A stretch of DNA of 39,702 nucleotides from Anaerolineae bacterium (lineage in GTDB: Bacteria > Chloroflexota > Anaerolineae > Aggregatilineales > Phototrophicaceae): positions 1 through 39,702 of the forward strand of contig JAAXID010000156.1 in the NCBI GenBank assembly GCA_012270545.1, written 5' to 3'. Positions 9,157 through 19,304 of the stretch are shown here, one piece after another; position 1 is the stretch's first letter, and the number at the start of each line of letters is the position of its first letter. Position numbers and translations under genes: made by a program. The notes under the pieces are model-generated. The model saw nothing but the letters and a program-made list of their open reading frames with translations, ran no database searches and was not told where the DNA came from.

Positions 9157-10014
9157 TCAGTCGCCCAGGCGGTAGAAGGCGGCGGCGTTGTCGCGGAAGA
9201 GTTTCTTCAACTCCTCGTCTGTGCAACCCGCGACCGCCCAGTCAAGCGTTTGCACCCAGCGCGGATACGCCGTCGCTTGATACGCGACCGGCCAATCGCC
9301 ACCGTACATCACGCGATCAAAACCAAAACATTCGATGACATGTTCAATGTAAGGTTTGAGTTGTTCTTTGGTCCAATGGCGATGATCCGCCTCCGTGACC
9401 AGACCCGAGATTTTGCACCAGACGTTTGGAAACTCGGAAAGGGTCTTGATTTCGGCGCGCCAGGGATCCATCAGGTCATGCTTAATATCCGGCTTGCCAA
9501 TATGATCCAGGATGAACTGAACATCGGGGCATTGCGCTACCATTTTAATGGTGTTGGCCATTTGCGTGTGCTGGATGCAAATGTCGAAGTTCAGTCCATA
9601 TTCTGGCAGCAACTGTACGCCGGCGACAAAGTCCGGGCGCAGGCAGAACTCGATATCGGGCTCGAACTGAATGATGCGGCGGATGCTTTTGACGCGCGGA
9701 TTGGCGGCCAGCTTCTCCAGCGCTGGACGGGCGGCATCGCCGAGTTCCAACGGCGCCCATGGGACGATTCCTTGAAGCCGGCTGTCCCGCTCCGCAAGGC
9801 TCTCGACCCAATCGGCTTCTTCCTGAAATTGGGAGACGTCCACTTCGGCTTGCAGGAAGACCATTTTCTCTACAGCGACGGGTCCGCAGGCGCGGTCATA
9901 GTCTTCCAGCAGGTAGGGCTTGTTGAGCAAGGGGATGTCATCCAGCCAGGGATAGCGCAGACGCTGCGGATCCCAAACGTGGAGGTGCGTATCAATTATT
10001 GGAAAATCCAGCAT
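9157..10014 (-). CDS. Amidohydrolase family 2 protein, L-fuconolactonase-like
   Basis: The 285-residue product starts with the metal-binding IIDTHLHVWDP motif. It continues with the TIM-barrel landmarks typical of COG3618 (FILDHIGKPDIK, NVWCKISGL, VMYGGDWPV). Members hydrolyse sugar lactones (fuconolactone, rhamnonolactone) or pyrone dicarboxylate. The ORF track extends 39 residues upstream to a TTG at 10131, but that codon is the -35 box of a strong promoter. The ATG at 10014 has AAGGGG just upstream, so 10014 is the start. It is the first gene of the operon; with the SDR it would open the lactone made by sugar oxidation. Confidence 0.86.
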   Translation of the reverse strand: MLDFPIIDTHLHVWDPQRLRYPWLDDIPLLNKPYLLEDYDRACGPVAVEKMVFLQAEVDVSQFQEEADWVESLAERDSRLQGIVPWAPLELGDAARPALEKLAANPRVKSIRRIIQFEPDIEFCLRPDFVAGVQLLPEYGLNFDICIQHTQMANTIKMVAQCPDVQFILDHIGKPDIKHDLMDPWRAEIKTLSEFPNVWCKISGLVTEADHRHWTKEQLKPYIEHVIECFGFDRVMYGGDWPVAYQATAYPRWVQTLDWAVAGCTDEELKKLFRDNAAAFYRLGD

Positions 10015-10059
10015 CTGTTTTCCCCTTGCATGTTCGTCATCAGCGCTCGTTTGTGGCCG

Positions 10060-10089
10060 ATGAATCTGAAATCCATTATCAAATGAATC
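10060..10089 (-). promoter_or_regulatory. direct repeat downstream of the -10 box, possible operator
   Basis: GATTCAT (read on the minus strand) occurs twice, at 10060-10066 and 10083-10089, a spacing of 23 bp or about two helical turns. It lies between the probable transcription start and the first gene. CCGAT and ATCGG flank the pair as a weak palindrome. A repressor site is plausible but no regulator gene is nearby. Confidence 0.35.
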
Positions 10090-10102
10090 GGATATTCGAT
10101 GC

Positions 10103-10131
10103 AACATAACCAAAACTGGATACCATGTCAA
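10103..10131 (-). promoter_or_regulatory. sigma-70-like promoter of the sugar operon
   Basis: Read on the minus strand, TTGACA (10131-10126), a 17-nt spacer and TATGTT (10108-10103) form a near-consensus promoter. The predicted start near 10096 leaves a leader of about 80 nt before the ATG at 10014. Confidence 0.7.
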
Positions 10132-10437
10132 ATTCTGGTGAATTGCGGGCCGTGGGAGCAGACAAACTAGCCAGACAAGTGGACGAATCTTTGGTAATCC
10201 ATCGATGAAATTTTCATGATTGCTTATGCGCGGTCAAGAATTCCGATGTACCAACTCGCCACGAATGATGTGACCAGGAGTCAGTGGATTTCGCTTTGCA
10301 TGAGTATCCCAAAGACCGTAGCGCCGTTCGCTTTATTGAAGCCCCCCTTCTGTGAAGCAAACAGTTCATATTGGTTGCGGATTTGGACAATTTTGCTGTC
10401 ATTATCCCTGTCTGTTTGCTTCAGGAAATGTCGTCAG
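10132..10437. other. gene-free stretch between sugar operon and recombinase relic
   Basis: About 300 nt without a convincing gene. It contains the right copy of the GCCCC...TTCTGTGAA repeat at 10338-10362 and nothing else I can recognise. The short ORFs listed here (10214-10402 minus, and the first part of 10216-10560 plus) show no family features. Confidence 0.5.
10338..10362 (+). repeat. imperfect direct repeat, right copy
   Basis: GAAGCCCCCCTTCTGTGAAGCAAAC, matching 2634-2656 apart from two extra C and one or two substitutions. See the left copy for context. Confidence 0.45.
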
Positions 10438-11496
10438 ATGTCCGAGTTCCTACCAGATAGTCTTCGAGAATGGATGGGATACTGCCAGCACATGGCGCTC
10501 GACGGTTTTCGCTCGGAAGCAGTGACGCACAAGAATCAGTTCCATCCTGCTCGTTTTTAAGCCTTCTTTGAAGAGCGATACGGGCAAGAGAACATCAGCT
10601 CGTGCGTGAAGCGCGATGCCATAGCTTGGCGCGAACATTTGCGATCTGAAGGACTTGCGGCATCCACGATCAACAATCACATGGCCTCACTCTCGGGATT
10701 TGCAACCTGGGTGCAAGCGCAAGATGCGACCGTGTTCGTGATGGGTGTTCCGACAAAAGGCATTGGCGACCTGCCTCTACCGCCGCTAGAATCTCGCGCG
10801 CTAGACGAAGACCAGGTTCGGTCATTGAAGAATCTATGCGATCGTCTATTCCCATTTTACCGCTTAAAGAATCGCAGGTGGCTGCAATCGGACAGGGAAG
10901 CGCCGCTACAAGCGAGAGCGCGTCCCTGGCGGGACTACGCAATGGTGTTTGTATTGCTGTCGACGGGATTGCGGCGTTAAGAATTGGTACGACTGAATCT
11001 CAGTCAGCTGAGTCCTGCTGGCGCGGAGGAATTGCGTCAGGCTAGACGCGAGCAGATCAATGGCGTGGTAGGGAAGGGGAAGACCCAACGCGACGTATTC
11101 TTGTCGCTGGATGCGCGCCTTGCCTTGGCCGATTATTTGGAGAAAGAGTATGCCGGCGATGTAACGACGGATGTTGCCGAACAAACGCCCGTGTTTCTGT
11201 CCGCGATTGAAGCAGCGCCGCGACGTGTCGATGGCCGCTTATCGCCACGTTCAGTCAATAACATTTTGGCGAAGATCGGAAAGTGGCATGACGCCGGCAT
11301 CAAGGACGAAGCGCGACATATTTCTCCACTGCGTCCACATGATCCGCGCCATACCTTCGCCTTCCAGTTGGCAAAAGTCACCGGGACAGACAGTTACGAA
11401 CTAGAGCATCGATTGGGGCATCAGTCGCAGCAGTACATACAGCGGTACACGAATCCGCCTGAAGATGTCGCAGCATTGTATATCGAAGACTTCTAG
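10438..11496 (+). pseudogene. Tyrosine recombinase, two nonsense codons
   Basis: One continuous frame of about 352 codons is cut by TAA at 10558-10560 and TAA at 10978-10980. Before the first stop is part of an N-terminal SAM-like DNA-binding domain; it resumes as AFFEERYGQ. The second stop falls directly after LLSTGLRR, where related enzymes have a glutamate (GAA), so a single G-to-T change explains it. The catalytic set is otherwise visible: Arg in TGLRR, H-x-x-R in RPHDPRHTF, His in RLGHQS, and the Tyr in YIQRYTNP. It would have been an integrase or resolvase of a mobile element. It differs clearly from the other two recombinases here, which are related to each other. Confidence 0.85.
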
Positions 11497-11572
11497 TAAA
11501 GGTCGCGACAAGTTGCGTCCGCGCTGTGAAGCAGCGATTATCGCGAATGCTATTTGGTCGCGCACAACTAAA

Positions 11573-12505
11573 TCAAAAGGCAATTCGTTCGCGGCGAGTC
11601 TTGGCATCAGAAGGCATAGCATAAAGCATTGTCGTCGAAGCCTTGGCCTGTCCGGCTTGTGCTTGCATGTCATGTAGGAGTGCCCCGTTTTCCAATGCCA
11701 AGGTAATGTGAGTACGCCTAAGATCATGTGCGGACAGGTGATCTATTCCTTTTGCTTGTTTGCGACTCCTAGCAACCGGTAAATGGTGAGAGCGTGCATC
11801 GGAATATCAGCAGCAAATTGAGGATTAGGTCCGGCGGTCAACCTCGGGAAAACGCATTCGTATTGATCCGCTTGCAAAGCGCGTAACGCGACCAGCGATT
11901 GCTTAGTATCGTCAGACACATCCGCGATGGCGACAATTCGCTCCTTATCTCCCTTGCCATGCCGGACACGTACAAGTTGGGCGTCCAAGTCGATATCTTC
12001 CCAGCGGAGCGCGACAACTTCGGAACTGCGGAGCCCAGTGTAGATCAATAGACGCAGCAGGGCATAGTTTCTCACCCCGTAGTGGCGATTATCCTCCGCC
12101 CAAACCTCGAGCAATAGCGCGACTTCAGTTTTGCTCAATGCGCGATGGCTTCGACGTCCGCTGTTTTCCGAGGACATGTGCTTCATTTTGGCAAACTTCA
12201 GCACTCGGCGGCGTTGCGTCCCGTACCATTCACCCCGCGTCTCTGACTCTTCAAGTCAGTCCAGTAGACGAAGTATGTGGGTCTTCTTTGATTGCCGGGT
12301 ACTGTGAGATATCTCGCCTTCGCTTAGGAAGGCATAGATGTTCTCGAAGCTGAGATTGAAGTCGTCGATTCCATTTCTCTTGGCAAATGCCGTCCATTAA
12401 CGATACGTATTCCTGTAGACCTTGCGAGAGGTTTCAGCCAGTGCCTCAGAAATGAGCTCTGGCAGCACAGAAAACTGGTTGTCGGGCGGCTTGGAGTTGA
12501 TGACA
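11573..12505 (-). pseudogene. Tyrosine recombinase, paralogue of the 19906-20877 gene, decayed
   Basis: The coding sequence reads from about 12505 down to a TGA at 11573-11575 and aligns along its length with the intact recombinase at 19906-20877 (for example LSFEN, EWY, RNYALLRLLIYTGLR, ALTIYRLLG then SAHDLRRTHITLAL). Damage: TAA in place of the Gln before Trp in RNTYR-W, TGA in place of Trp in LRLLD-LEES, and a one-base frameshift after NKQKE near 11745. The ORF track lists only the central open part (11743-12204). The catalytic tyrosine region (TTMLYA) survives in the shifted frame. Its N-terminus abuts the truncated helicase, whose 5' half is missing. Confidence 0.88.
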
Positions 12506-12506
12506 G

Positions 12507-15198
12507 TTGACGCGCCATCTGCTGCTGATGACTGCCACGCCACATAATGGCAAGGATGACGACTTTGACCTGTTTATGAAGCTGCTGGATCCGGACCGCT
12601 TTGAAGGACGCGCGCGAGCCGGCGCGCGTCGCAGCGATGTAGACGACTTAATGCGTCGTATGATCAAAGAACGGTTGCTGACCTTTGAAGGCAAGCGGCT
12701 CTTCACGGAGCGCCGGGCGATATCCGTCAACTACGATCTGTCGCCGGAAGAACTCGACCTCTACGAGAGCGTGACCGAGTATGTACGCAATGAGTTCAAT
12801 CGCATTGATGAACTGGAACACGGCGGGCGGAAGAGCGCAATTGGCTTCGCTTTGACAATCTTGCAGCGTCGCTTGGCCTCATCGCCGGCCGCGATCTATC
12901 ATTCGCTTCGTCGCCGACGTGAAAAGCTGGAAACACGTTTGAAAGAGGAAGCGGTACACTCAGAAGTTGTCTTACAGGCAACAGCGCGCAGTTATGACAT
13001 CAATCTCGATGAAGACTTGGAGGATGCGCCGGACAGCGAGGTAGAGGCGATTGAGGCTGAGTTGGTTGACCACGCAACTGCCGCCACGACAGTGGCTCAG
13101 CTCGTTGACGAGATCGAATCGCTACGCCGGCTAGAACGGCAAGCGCGGCAAGTACGGGACAGCGCCATGGACAGCAAGTGGCTTCAGATGCTGAGTTTGC
13201 TGCAAGACACACAGGAGATGAAGAATCCTGATGGCACGGCGCGCAAGCTGGTCATCTTCACCGAGCACCGCGATACGCTGGAATATTTGACTGACAGGCT
13301 AAATACAGTGATCGGCCGACCGGAAGCGGTCGTGACAATCCATGGCGGCACGCGCCGCGATGAGCGGCGTAAAATCGAAGAGGATTTCCGCCACGACGCC
13401 GATGTGCAGATCCTGGTGGCCACCGACCCCGCCGCAGAAGGCATCAACTTGCAGAGCGCCCACCTGATGGTTAATTATGACTTGCCGTGGAATCCAAACC
13501 GGCTGGAGCAGCGCTTCGGGCGCATTCATCGTATCGGGCAAAGACAGGTTTGCCATCTATGGAACCTAGTCGCGGGTGAAACGCGCGAAGGCGCCGTCTA
13601 TCAGCGCCTGTTGGAGAAGTTGGCGAGAGAACGCGATCGGCTAAATGGCCAGGTCTTCGATGTGATCGGAGAGCTATTCCGTCAAACACCGTTGCGCCAA
13701 CTCATGATTAGGCTGTGCGTTACGGCGACAGTCAGGAGGTGCGAGACAGGCTTAAGATTGAAATAGACAATGCCACCGATCAGGAGCGCGTGAAAAAGAT
13801 CGTTCGTGATGACTTACTTGTCACGGGCGTCATGGACACGCGCAAAGTTGAGGAAGTACGCGCCGAGATGGAGCGCGCCCGGGCCCGTAAACTGCAGCCG
13901 CATTTCATTTCAGACTTCTTCCAAAATGCCTTTCAGGAACTGGGTGGCACACTCCATGAACGCGAGACTGGACGATTCGCCATCAACAATGTGCAGCCGT
14001 CATTCGCAATCACGCTATGGAACGCGGGCTGGGGCCTATTGCACGAAGGTACACGCGCATCTGCTTTGACAAAGGCCAGATTTACCAAGATAAGAAGCCG
14101 GAAGCGGCTTTCATCTGCCCGGGGCATTCCCTTCTCGATGCGACCATCAGTCTTATTCTCAAGCGGGAGCGCGAAACTTTGAAACGTGGCGCGATGCTGG
14201 TGGATCCCAATGACCCGAGCGATGCCTTGCGCGTCTTGTTCTACCTGGAAGGAGCCATCCAGGACGCTGTGCCCAGCCGCGGAGCCGAGCAAACGGTCGT
14301 CTCACGCGAGGTGCATTTCGTCGAGATTGATAGCGACGGGAAGATTCACGAGGCCGGTACCGCGCCTTACCTCGACTACCGCCCCGCTGATGAGGAAGAA
14401 AAGGCGAAGATTGCGCCACTGCTGGGGCAGGATTGACTGCAAGGCGAGACGCTGGAGAAGAGGGCCGTGAACCACGCCATCGAACACCTGATGCCCCTAC
14501 ATCTGGAGCGGATTAGGGGGCCGCGAGACGAACGGCTGAACAAGACCGAACGGGCAGTGCAAGAGCGGCTCAGCCAGGCGATCAATCATCATGACGGTCG
14601 CGCAGCCCACTTCCGAGCGCGGGAAGCGACGGGGAAGGTCAATGCGCGGCTCAATCGTATTCAAGAAGAACAGAAGGCGGATGATTTACAGGAACGATTG
14701 GAGGCGCGCCTGGAGCAAATCGCGCAAGAGCGGCTGATTAGCGCAGCGCGTCCGACTGTGAGGGGCGGCGCCTTGATCATCCCCATCGGCGCTCTGCAAG
14801 GCAAAAACATCGACCCGCAGGTGATCGACACGCGCGCGAGTGAAGCGATTGCGATGGCGGCCGTGATGGAGACGGAGCGGGCGCTGGGCAACAAGCCAAA
14901 GGATGTCAGCGACCAGCGCGGCATCGGATACGATATCGAAAGCCAATCCGGCGCTGATGGCAGACTGCGTTTCATCGAGGTCAAGGGTCGGCGCAAAGGC
15001 GCGAGTGATGTGACGCTGACCAAGAATGAGCTGATCACCGCTTTGAATAGCCCCGAGCAATTTATCCTGGCGCTGGTCGAGATAGATGGCGAGCAAGCTA
15101 CGAATGTTCGTTACCTGCAGGGCTACGACTTTAAGGAACCTAAAGCCGCCCAATTCAACTTGAAACAACTGATCGCCGAGAGCTCAGCGCCGCGCTGA
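12507..15198 (+). pseudogene. SNF2-type helicase with DUF3883, 5'-truncated and frameshifted
   Basis: The frame begins inside the helicase at motif III (LLLMTATPHNG). The N-terminal ATPase half with Walker A and DEXH boxes is absent. The C-terminal RecA-like domain is intact (FTEHRDTLEYL, ATDPAAEGINLQ, RFGRIHRIGQ). One-base losses near 13708 and 13993 shift the frame, and a TGA at 14434-14436 interrupts the distal part. The tail (to 15198) carries DUF3883, a nuclease-like module with IGYDIES and FIEVKG. Such long helicases accompany DUF1156-type methylases in restriction or defence operons; class 1 DISARM has a comparable SNF2 helicase plus adenine methylase pair, but drmA, drmB and drmC are not here. 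It cannot work as a helicase without its ATPase half. Confidence 0.85.
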
Positions 15199-15211
15199 TT
15201 GAAGCGACGCG

Positions 15212-15778
15212 TCAGGGTAGGATAAGCCGCAAGGACAGGCGGAAGCCGGGCAGAATATCGCCGCCGCTCAATTCGCCGTCCGAACCAAGGACTTCGCGCT
15301 GTTCCGTCCCCCGCCGCCAGACCTCGGCCGATTGCGACTGCGGGTCGATCAGCCAGACCAGAGCCGACCCGTGACGCAGGTAGGTCTCGGCTTTGCGGCG
15401 GACCTGCGCCCAGGATTGTGAAGGTGAAATGACTTCCACCGCTAAATCGGGCATTTGCGGTACGTAGGTAGTAAGTGCGCGCGTCGTCATGCGCGCCTTG
15501 CCGATGAAGGACACGTCCGGCAACAGTAGGCATTCCTGGTTGCCGGGCGGGCGAAAACCCACTTCGACTCCCACTCGGCCCAAATCGCGCGGAACCACAT
15601 AATTACCTAAGTGCCGCGCTATCTCGCTCGCCACTTCCCCATGCAATTCACTCGGCGCCATCTTGATACATAACTCCCCGTCAATGAGATAGTATTTCTC
15701 TGTCGGATGCCGCGGCTCTTGCTCCAGCCGCCAGACATCATCCACTGTGTATACGCGCTCTTGAGTCGCCATCGTCAT
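15212..15778 (-). CDS. Uma2-family putative endonuclease
   Basis: The 188-residue product is a PD-(D/E)XK-fold Uma2 protein (DUF820). It starts YTVDDVWRLEQ, has ELCIKMA, LLPDVSFIG and the core PDLAVEVISPSQSWAQ, and ends with LPGFRLSLRLIL. These genes are abundant in Cyanobacteria and Chloroflexota and their role is unsettled. The gene converges on the helicase relic (13 nt between stops) and is divergent from the methylase, splitting two genes that are usually co-oriented. It appears intact, unlike both neighbours. The start may be the ATG at 15778 or at 15772; AAGG precedes both. Confidence 0.88.
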   Translation of the reverse strand: MTMATQERVYTVDDVWRLEQEPRHPTEKYYLIDGELCIKMAPSELHGEVASEIARHLGNYVVPRDLGRVGVEVGFRPPGNQECLLLPDVSFIGKARMTTRALTTYVPQMPDLAVEVISPSQSWAQVRRKAETYLRHGSALVWLIDPQSQSAEVWRRGTEQREVLGSDGELSGGDILPGFRLSLRLILP

Positions 15779-15917
15779 CTCGCCTTCAATTTCTCGCTAC
15801 GAGAACAAGTATAACACGCGGGCGGTAGCCATTCGTACAACCCCCATTTTTGGGGCAGTGCTTCCTGTATGCAGAGCGAGCGCCGCGTTGCCATTTAACG
15901 CAACACTTACTTCAGCG

Positions 15918-18782
15918 ATGGATAAGATAATGCCCGCAGCCAAGAAACTGATCGAAGTCGCCTTGCCCCTCGACGCCATCAACGCCGCCAGCGCGAGAGA
16001 GAAATCCATCCACCATGGCCACCCGTCGACGCTGCATCTCTGGTGGTCGCGCAAGCCGCTTGCTACGACACGAGCGGTTATCTTCGCCTCCCTGGTCGAT
16101 GATCCCGATGACCCGAACGCGCTGCCCGCCTTCGTCGACGCCTGTGGGAAACTGCCGGGCGATGGGCCCAACGTCGGCGCCAAAGGCGATAGTCCGTGCA
16201 TGCGCCTCTTCGATTTCATCGAGCGCCTCGTCACTTGGGAAGCGACCACCGACGAAAAGATCATGGAGCAGGCACGCGAGCTGATTCGCATCGCCACCAA
16301 TGGGAATCCCCCCGCCCTTGCTCGATCCCTTCGCCGGCGTGGGCAGCATCCCGCTGGAAGCCCAGCGCCTCGGCTTGGAAGCGCACGCCAGCGACCTAAA
16401 CCCGGTGGCGGTCATGATCAACAAAGCGATGATCGACATTCCGCCGCGTTTCGCTGATAGGCTGCCGGTCAACCCGCGCGACCGGGTGAGGGGCACGGCG
16501 GGCGACGCGGCCTGGAAAGGCGCCGCCGGACTTGCGGCCGATGTGCGCTATTACGGCGAGTGGATGCGCGAGCGCGCCTTCGAGCGCATTGGGCATCTCT
16601 ATCCTAAGCATAATGGCGAAACGGTAATCGCCTGGCTCTGGGCGCGGACGGTTATCAGTCCCAACCCGGCTGTGAATGCGCCCGTGCCACTGGTGCGCTC
16701 CTTTGTACTGAGCAAGAAGAAGGGACGAGAATGCTGGGCGAAACCAGTCGTTCACGGCAAGACCGTGAGCTTTGAGGTGACGAAGGGTCTGCCACCGCGA
16801 GGTGAAGATGGCACCGTAAAACGAACGGGCGCCAGATGTATTATTTCGGGAGAACCAATTCCCTTCGACTACATCCGCGCCGAAGGCAAAGCCGGCCGAA
16901 TGGGCGCGCAACTGATGGCGATTGTGACCGAAGGAAAACGTGGTCGCAATTACTACAGTCCCGCCCAAGAACACACGCAAATCGCTGAAGTGCAGAACCG
17001 GAATGGGAGCCAGTTGGTGACATTCCGGAGGATGCGCTGGGATTTAGGATTCAATTGTACGGCATTCACAGATTTAGCTCACTCTTTTCACGTCGACAGC
17101 TTAAAGTGTTGACTACGCTGTGCGACGTACTAGTAAATGTAAAACAACAAGTCCAACGTGACGCGATGAGAGCTGGCTTAGCGGACAGTGGCGTACCTTT
17201 ACGTAGCGATGGGAAAGGCATAGATGCTTACGCAGATGCGATTAGCGTTTATCTTGCATTTCTTATCGACAAAGGGGCAGATTTCTGGTCTCGCAACACA
17301 ACCTGGATTCCTAACACAGAGGCAGTCGGTCACACTTTCGTAAGGCACACCTTGTCTATGGTTTGGGACTACACCGAAGCTAACCCATTTTCCACTTCGT
17401 CGGGAAGTCTCGGCAATCTTATCAATGGCCTTTTCAAAGTCTTTGGCATCTTCGGACATGGCTCAGGGCAAGCTAGGCAGGAGAATGCGCTATCAGTTCA
17501 GTGCGACGGCAAGGTCGTATTATCCACAGATCCTCCCTATTACGACAACATTGGTTACGCTGATCTTAGTGACTATTTCTACGTCTGGATCAGAAAAAAT
17601 CTGCGAAGATCATATCCTGACGTTTTCAGTACTGTTTTAGTGCCTAGAGCCGATGAACTGATAGCATCCGCGCGTCGACACGGTGGTAGCGAGGCCGCAA
17701 GAGGACGCTTTGAAAAAGGCATGTTGGCAACATTTACCAACCTTCGTGCGTTTGTAAGGCCCGATTTTCCTATATCTATCTTCTATGCGTTTAAGCAATA
17801 TGACGCAGGTTTTATGGCCTCGGGCCAAGCGCATCCACACAGAGAATTCCAAATTCGGCGAGAGCGATTTCCAGCACAGGTTGGGAGACGATGCTCGCAA
17901 GTCTGATTAAGTCAGGCTTTGAGATTATCGGAACTTGGCCCATGCGAACCGAACGCTCCGCACGTTCACGTGCTTTGGGATCTAACGCCCTCGCCTCATC
18001 GATCGTACTCGTCTGCCGTCCGCGACCCGAAGACGCCCCCGGCCACCTCCCGCCGCTTCCAGGACGAACTCCGCGCCCAGCTCCCCGCCGCCATCGCCGA
18101 GATGCGCACCGGCAAGATCCTGCCGGTCGACCTGGCACAAGCCAGCATCGGACCAGGCATGGCGATCTACTCGCGTTACAGTCGCGTGCTGGAAGCCAAT
18201 GGCGATCCAGTCTCCGTGCGCGCCGCTCTCAGCCTGATCAATAATGTTCTGGCGGAGACACTCTATGAATTCGTCGGCGAGGTCGATGAATACACGCGCT
18301 TCGCCTTCGATTGGTTCCAGCAGCATCAGTTCGAGGCCGGTGACGCCGGCTCAGCGGAGACGCTGACAATGGCAAAGAATACCTCGTTGCCCGGGCTGGA
18401 GCGCGCCGGTCTGATTGAGTTGGGCGGTGGTAAGGTGCGCCTGCTACATTGGCAAGAGTACGATCCAGGCGCCTACGACCCACGGCGCGATGCCCGCCCC
18501 ACCGTCTGGGAAGGCACGCATCACTTGATCGAGCGTCTGAATACACACGGTGAGATCGGCGCGGCTATGTTACTCACCAGGATGTCGCCGGAGTTGGCCG
18601 GCGCGGCTCAAGACCTTGCCTTTAGCCTCTACGATATCTGTGATCGAAATGGCTGGGCGCGGCATGCCCGTGATTACAACGGCTTGATCGCCAGCTGGCA
18701 AGGCAGCGATGGCATCGCCAGCGAGGCGGCGCGTTTGAGGAGCGAGCCGGAACAGGGTGCTCTGCCGATAGACGTGGATTGA
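15918..18782 (+). pseudogene. DUF1156-type adenine-specific DNA methylase, four frameshifts
   Basis: The start (KKLIEVALPLDAIN) and the segment HPSTLHLWWSRKPL are diagnostic of DUF1156/COG1743 methylases. The SAM-binding motif reads LLDPFAGVGSIPLEA and the catalytic motif DPPYYDNIGYADL. The protein, about 950 residues, must be read across four frame changes: near 16307 (one extra C in a C6 run just before the SAM motif), near 17010 (one base lost), near 17830, and near 18033 (one extra C in a C5 run). The C-terminal part to 18782 is clean. It would methylate adenine for self-marking in a restriction or DISARM-like system with the helicase upstream. Decay is the simplest reading; homopolymer phase variation or assembly error are alternatives for two of the shifts. 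Confidence 0.86.
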
Positions 18783-19001
18783 GCAATTTCGTGCACAAGG
18801 CATTTTGCCCGCACTTCCCAGGTCGCATAGCCTTAGATTTCTTCGCGGGAATCTTGGATCTGATTTAAGTTCCTTTCAAGCACCACTTTGCGGTATGCGC
18901 CGCTGCAGATACGGGTTTCCTCGACTAAACTGGCAGCCAATCCTATCGTTCATGGCAGCGGCAACGCTACCACAGTTATTGGTCATCGGAATTAAATGAC
19001 A

Positions 19002-19014
19002 TTTACTCACGAGA
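19002..19014 (+). repeat. 13-bp direct repeat, copy 1
   Basis: TTTACTCACGAGA, identical to 19841-19853. A looser version (CTTACTCGTGATCGAGA) lies at about 20935-20951, just after the intact recombinase. The region 18783-19001 before it shows no gene. Confidence 0.5.
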
Positions 19015-19055
19015 TACAGCGAGGCAACATCATCCGCAAGCGATCTAATCAAGTC

Positions 19056-19304
19056 ATGACGAGCAAAGAAACAATGAGGCGATTCAACGCCGCGTTCGAT
19101 TCAATGGCCAACGGATTGAGCCAAGATGACCTGGCTGAGATGATCGCGGCCATGATCGGGGTGAGAACCATCGATGAGGTCCGGGAAATGCGCGCTCTCA
19201 AGACCAATGCTGCTGCGCGCCGCGGCAACCACGAGCATATCAGCCGTCGTGTCTGCGCGGACATCAGGAGATACATGAGCTGGTGTACACGTTGTCTGGA
19301 CTGA
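19056..19304 (+). CDS. small hypothetical protein
   Basis: An open frame of 82 residues from ATG 19056. The first 55 or so look like a small helical acidic protein (for example LSQDDLAEMIAAMIGV), while the end is Arg- and Cys-rich and overlaps the methylase tail found in another frame. The listed ORF start at 18996 lies within the 13-bp repeat region and is less likely. I do not recognise it and it may be a relic. Nothing else is seen in 18783-19055. Confidence 0.22.
   Translation: MTSKETMRRFNAAFDSMANGLSQDDLAEMIAAMIGVRTIDEVREMRALKTNAAARRGNHEHISRRVCADIRRYMSWCTRCLD

Noticed and set aside
9157-10131. N-terminal extension of the amidohydrolase to a TTG at 10131
   Set aside because: The TTG is the first half of a TTGACA promoter box, and a better start with a ribosome-binding site lies at 10014.
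10438-12505. A recombinase-in-trio (RIT) element
   Set aside because: RIT elements have three adjacent co-oriented recombinases. Here there are two relics on opposite strands, and the third gene is more than 7 kb away.
8-18782. Alternative genetic code, because TAG, TAA and TGA all interrupt otherwise good genes
   Set aside because: All three stop codons also end clearly intact genes in the window, and the interrupted genes carry frameshifts and deletions too. Decay explains them.
12507-18782. A working class 1 DISARM system
   Set aside because: The helicase lacks its ATPase half, the methylase has four shifts, and drmA, drmB and drmC are not present.
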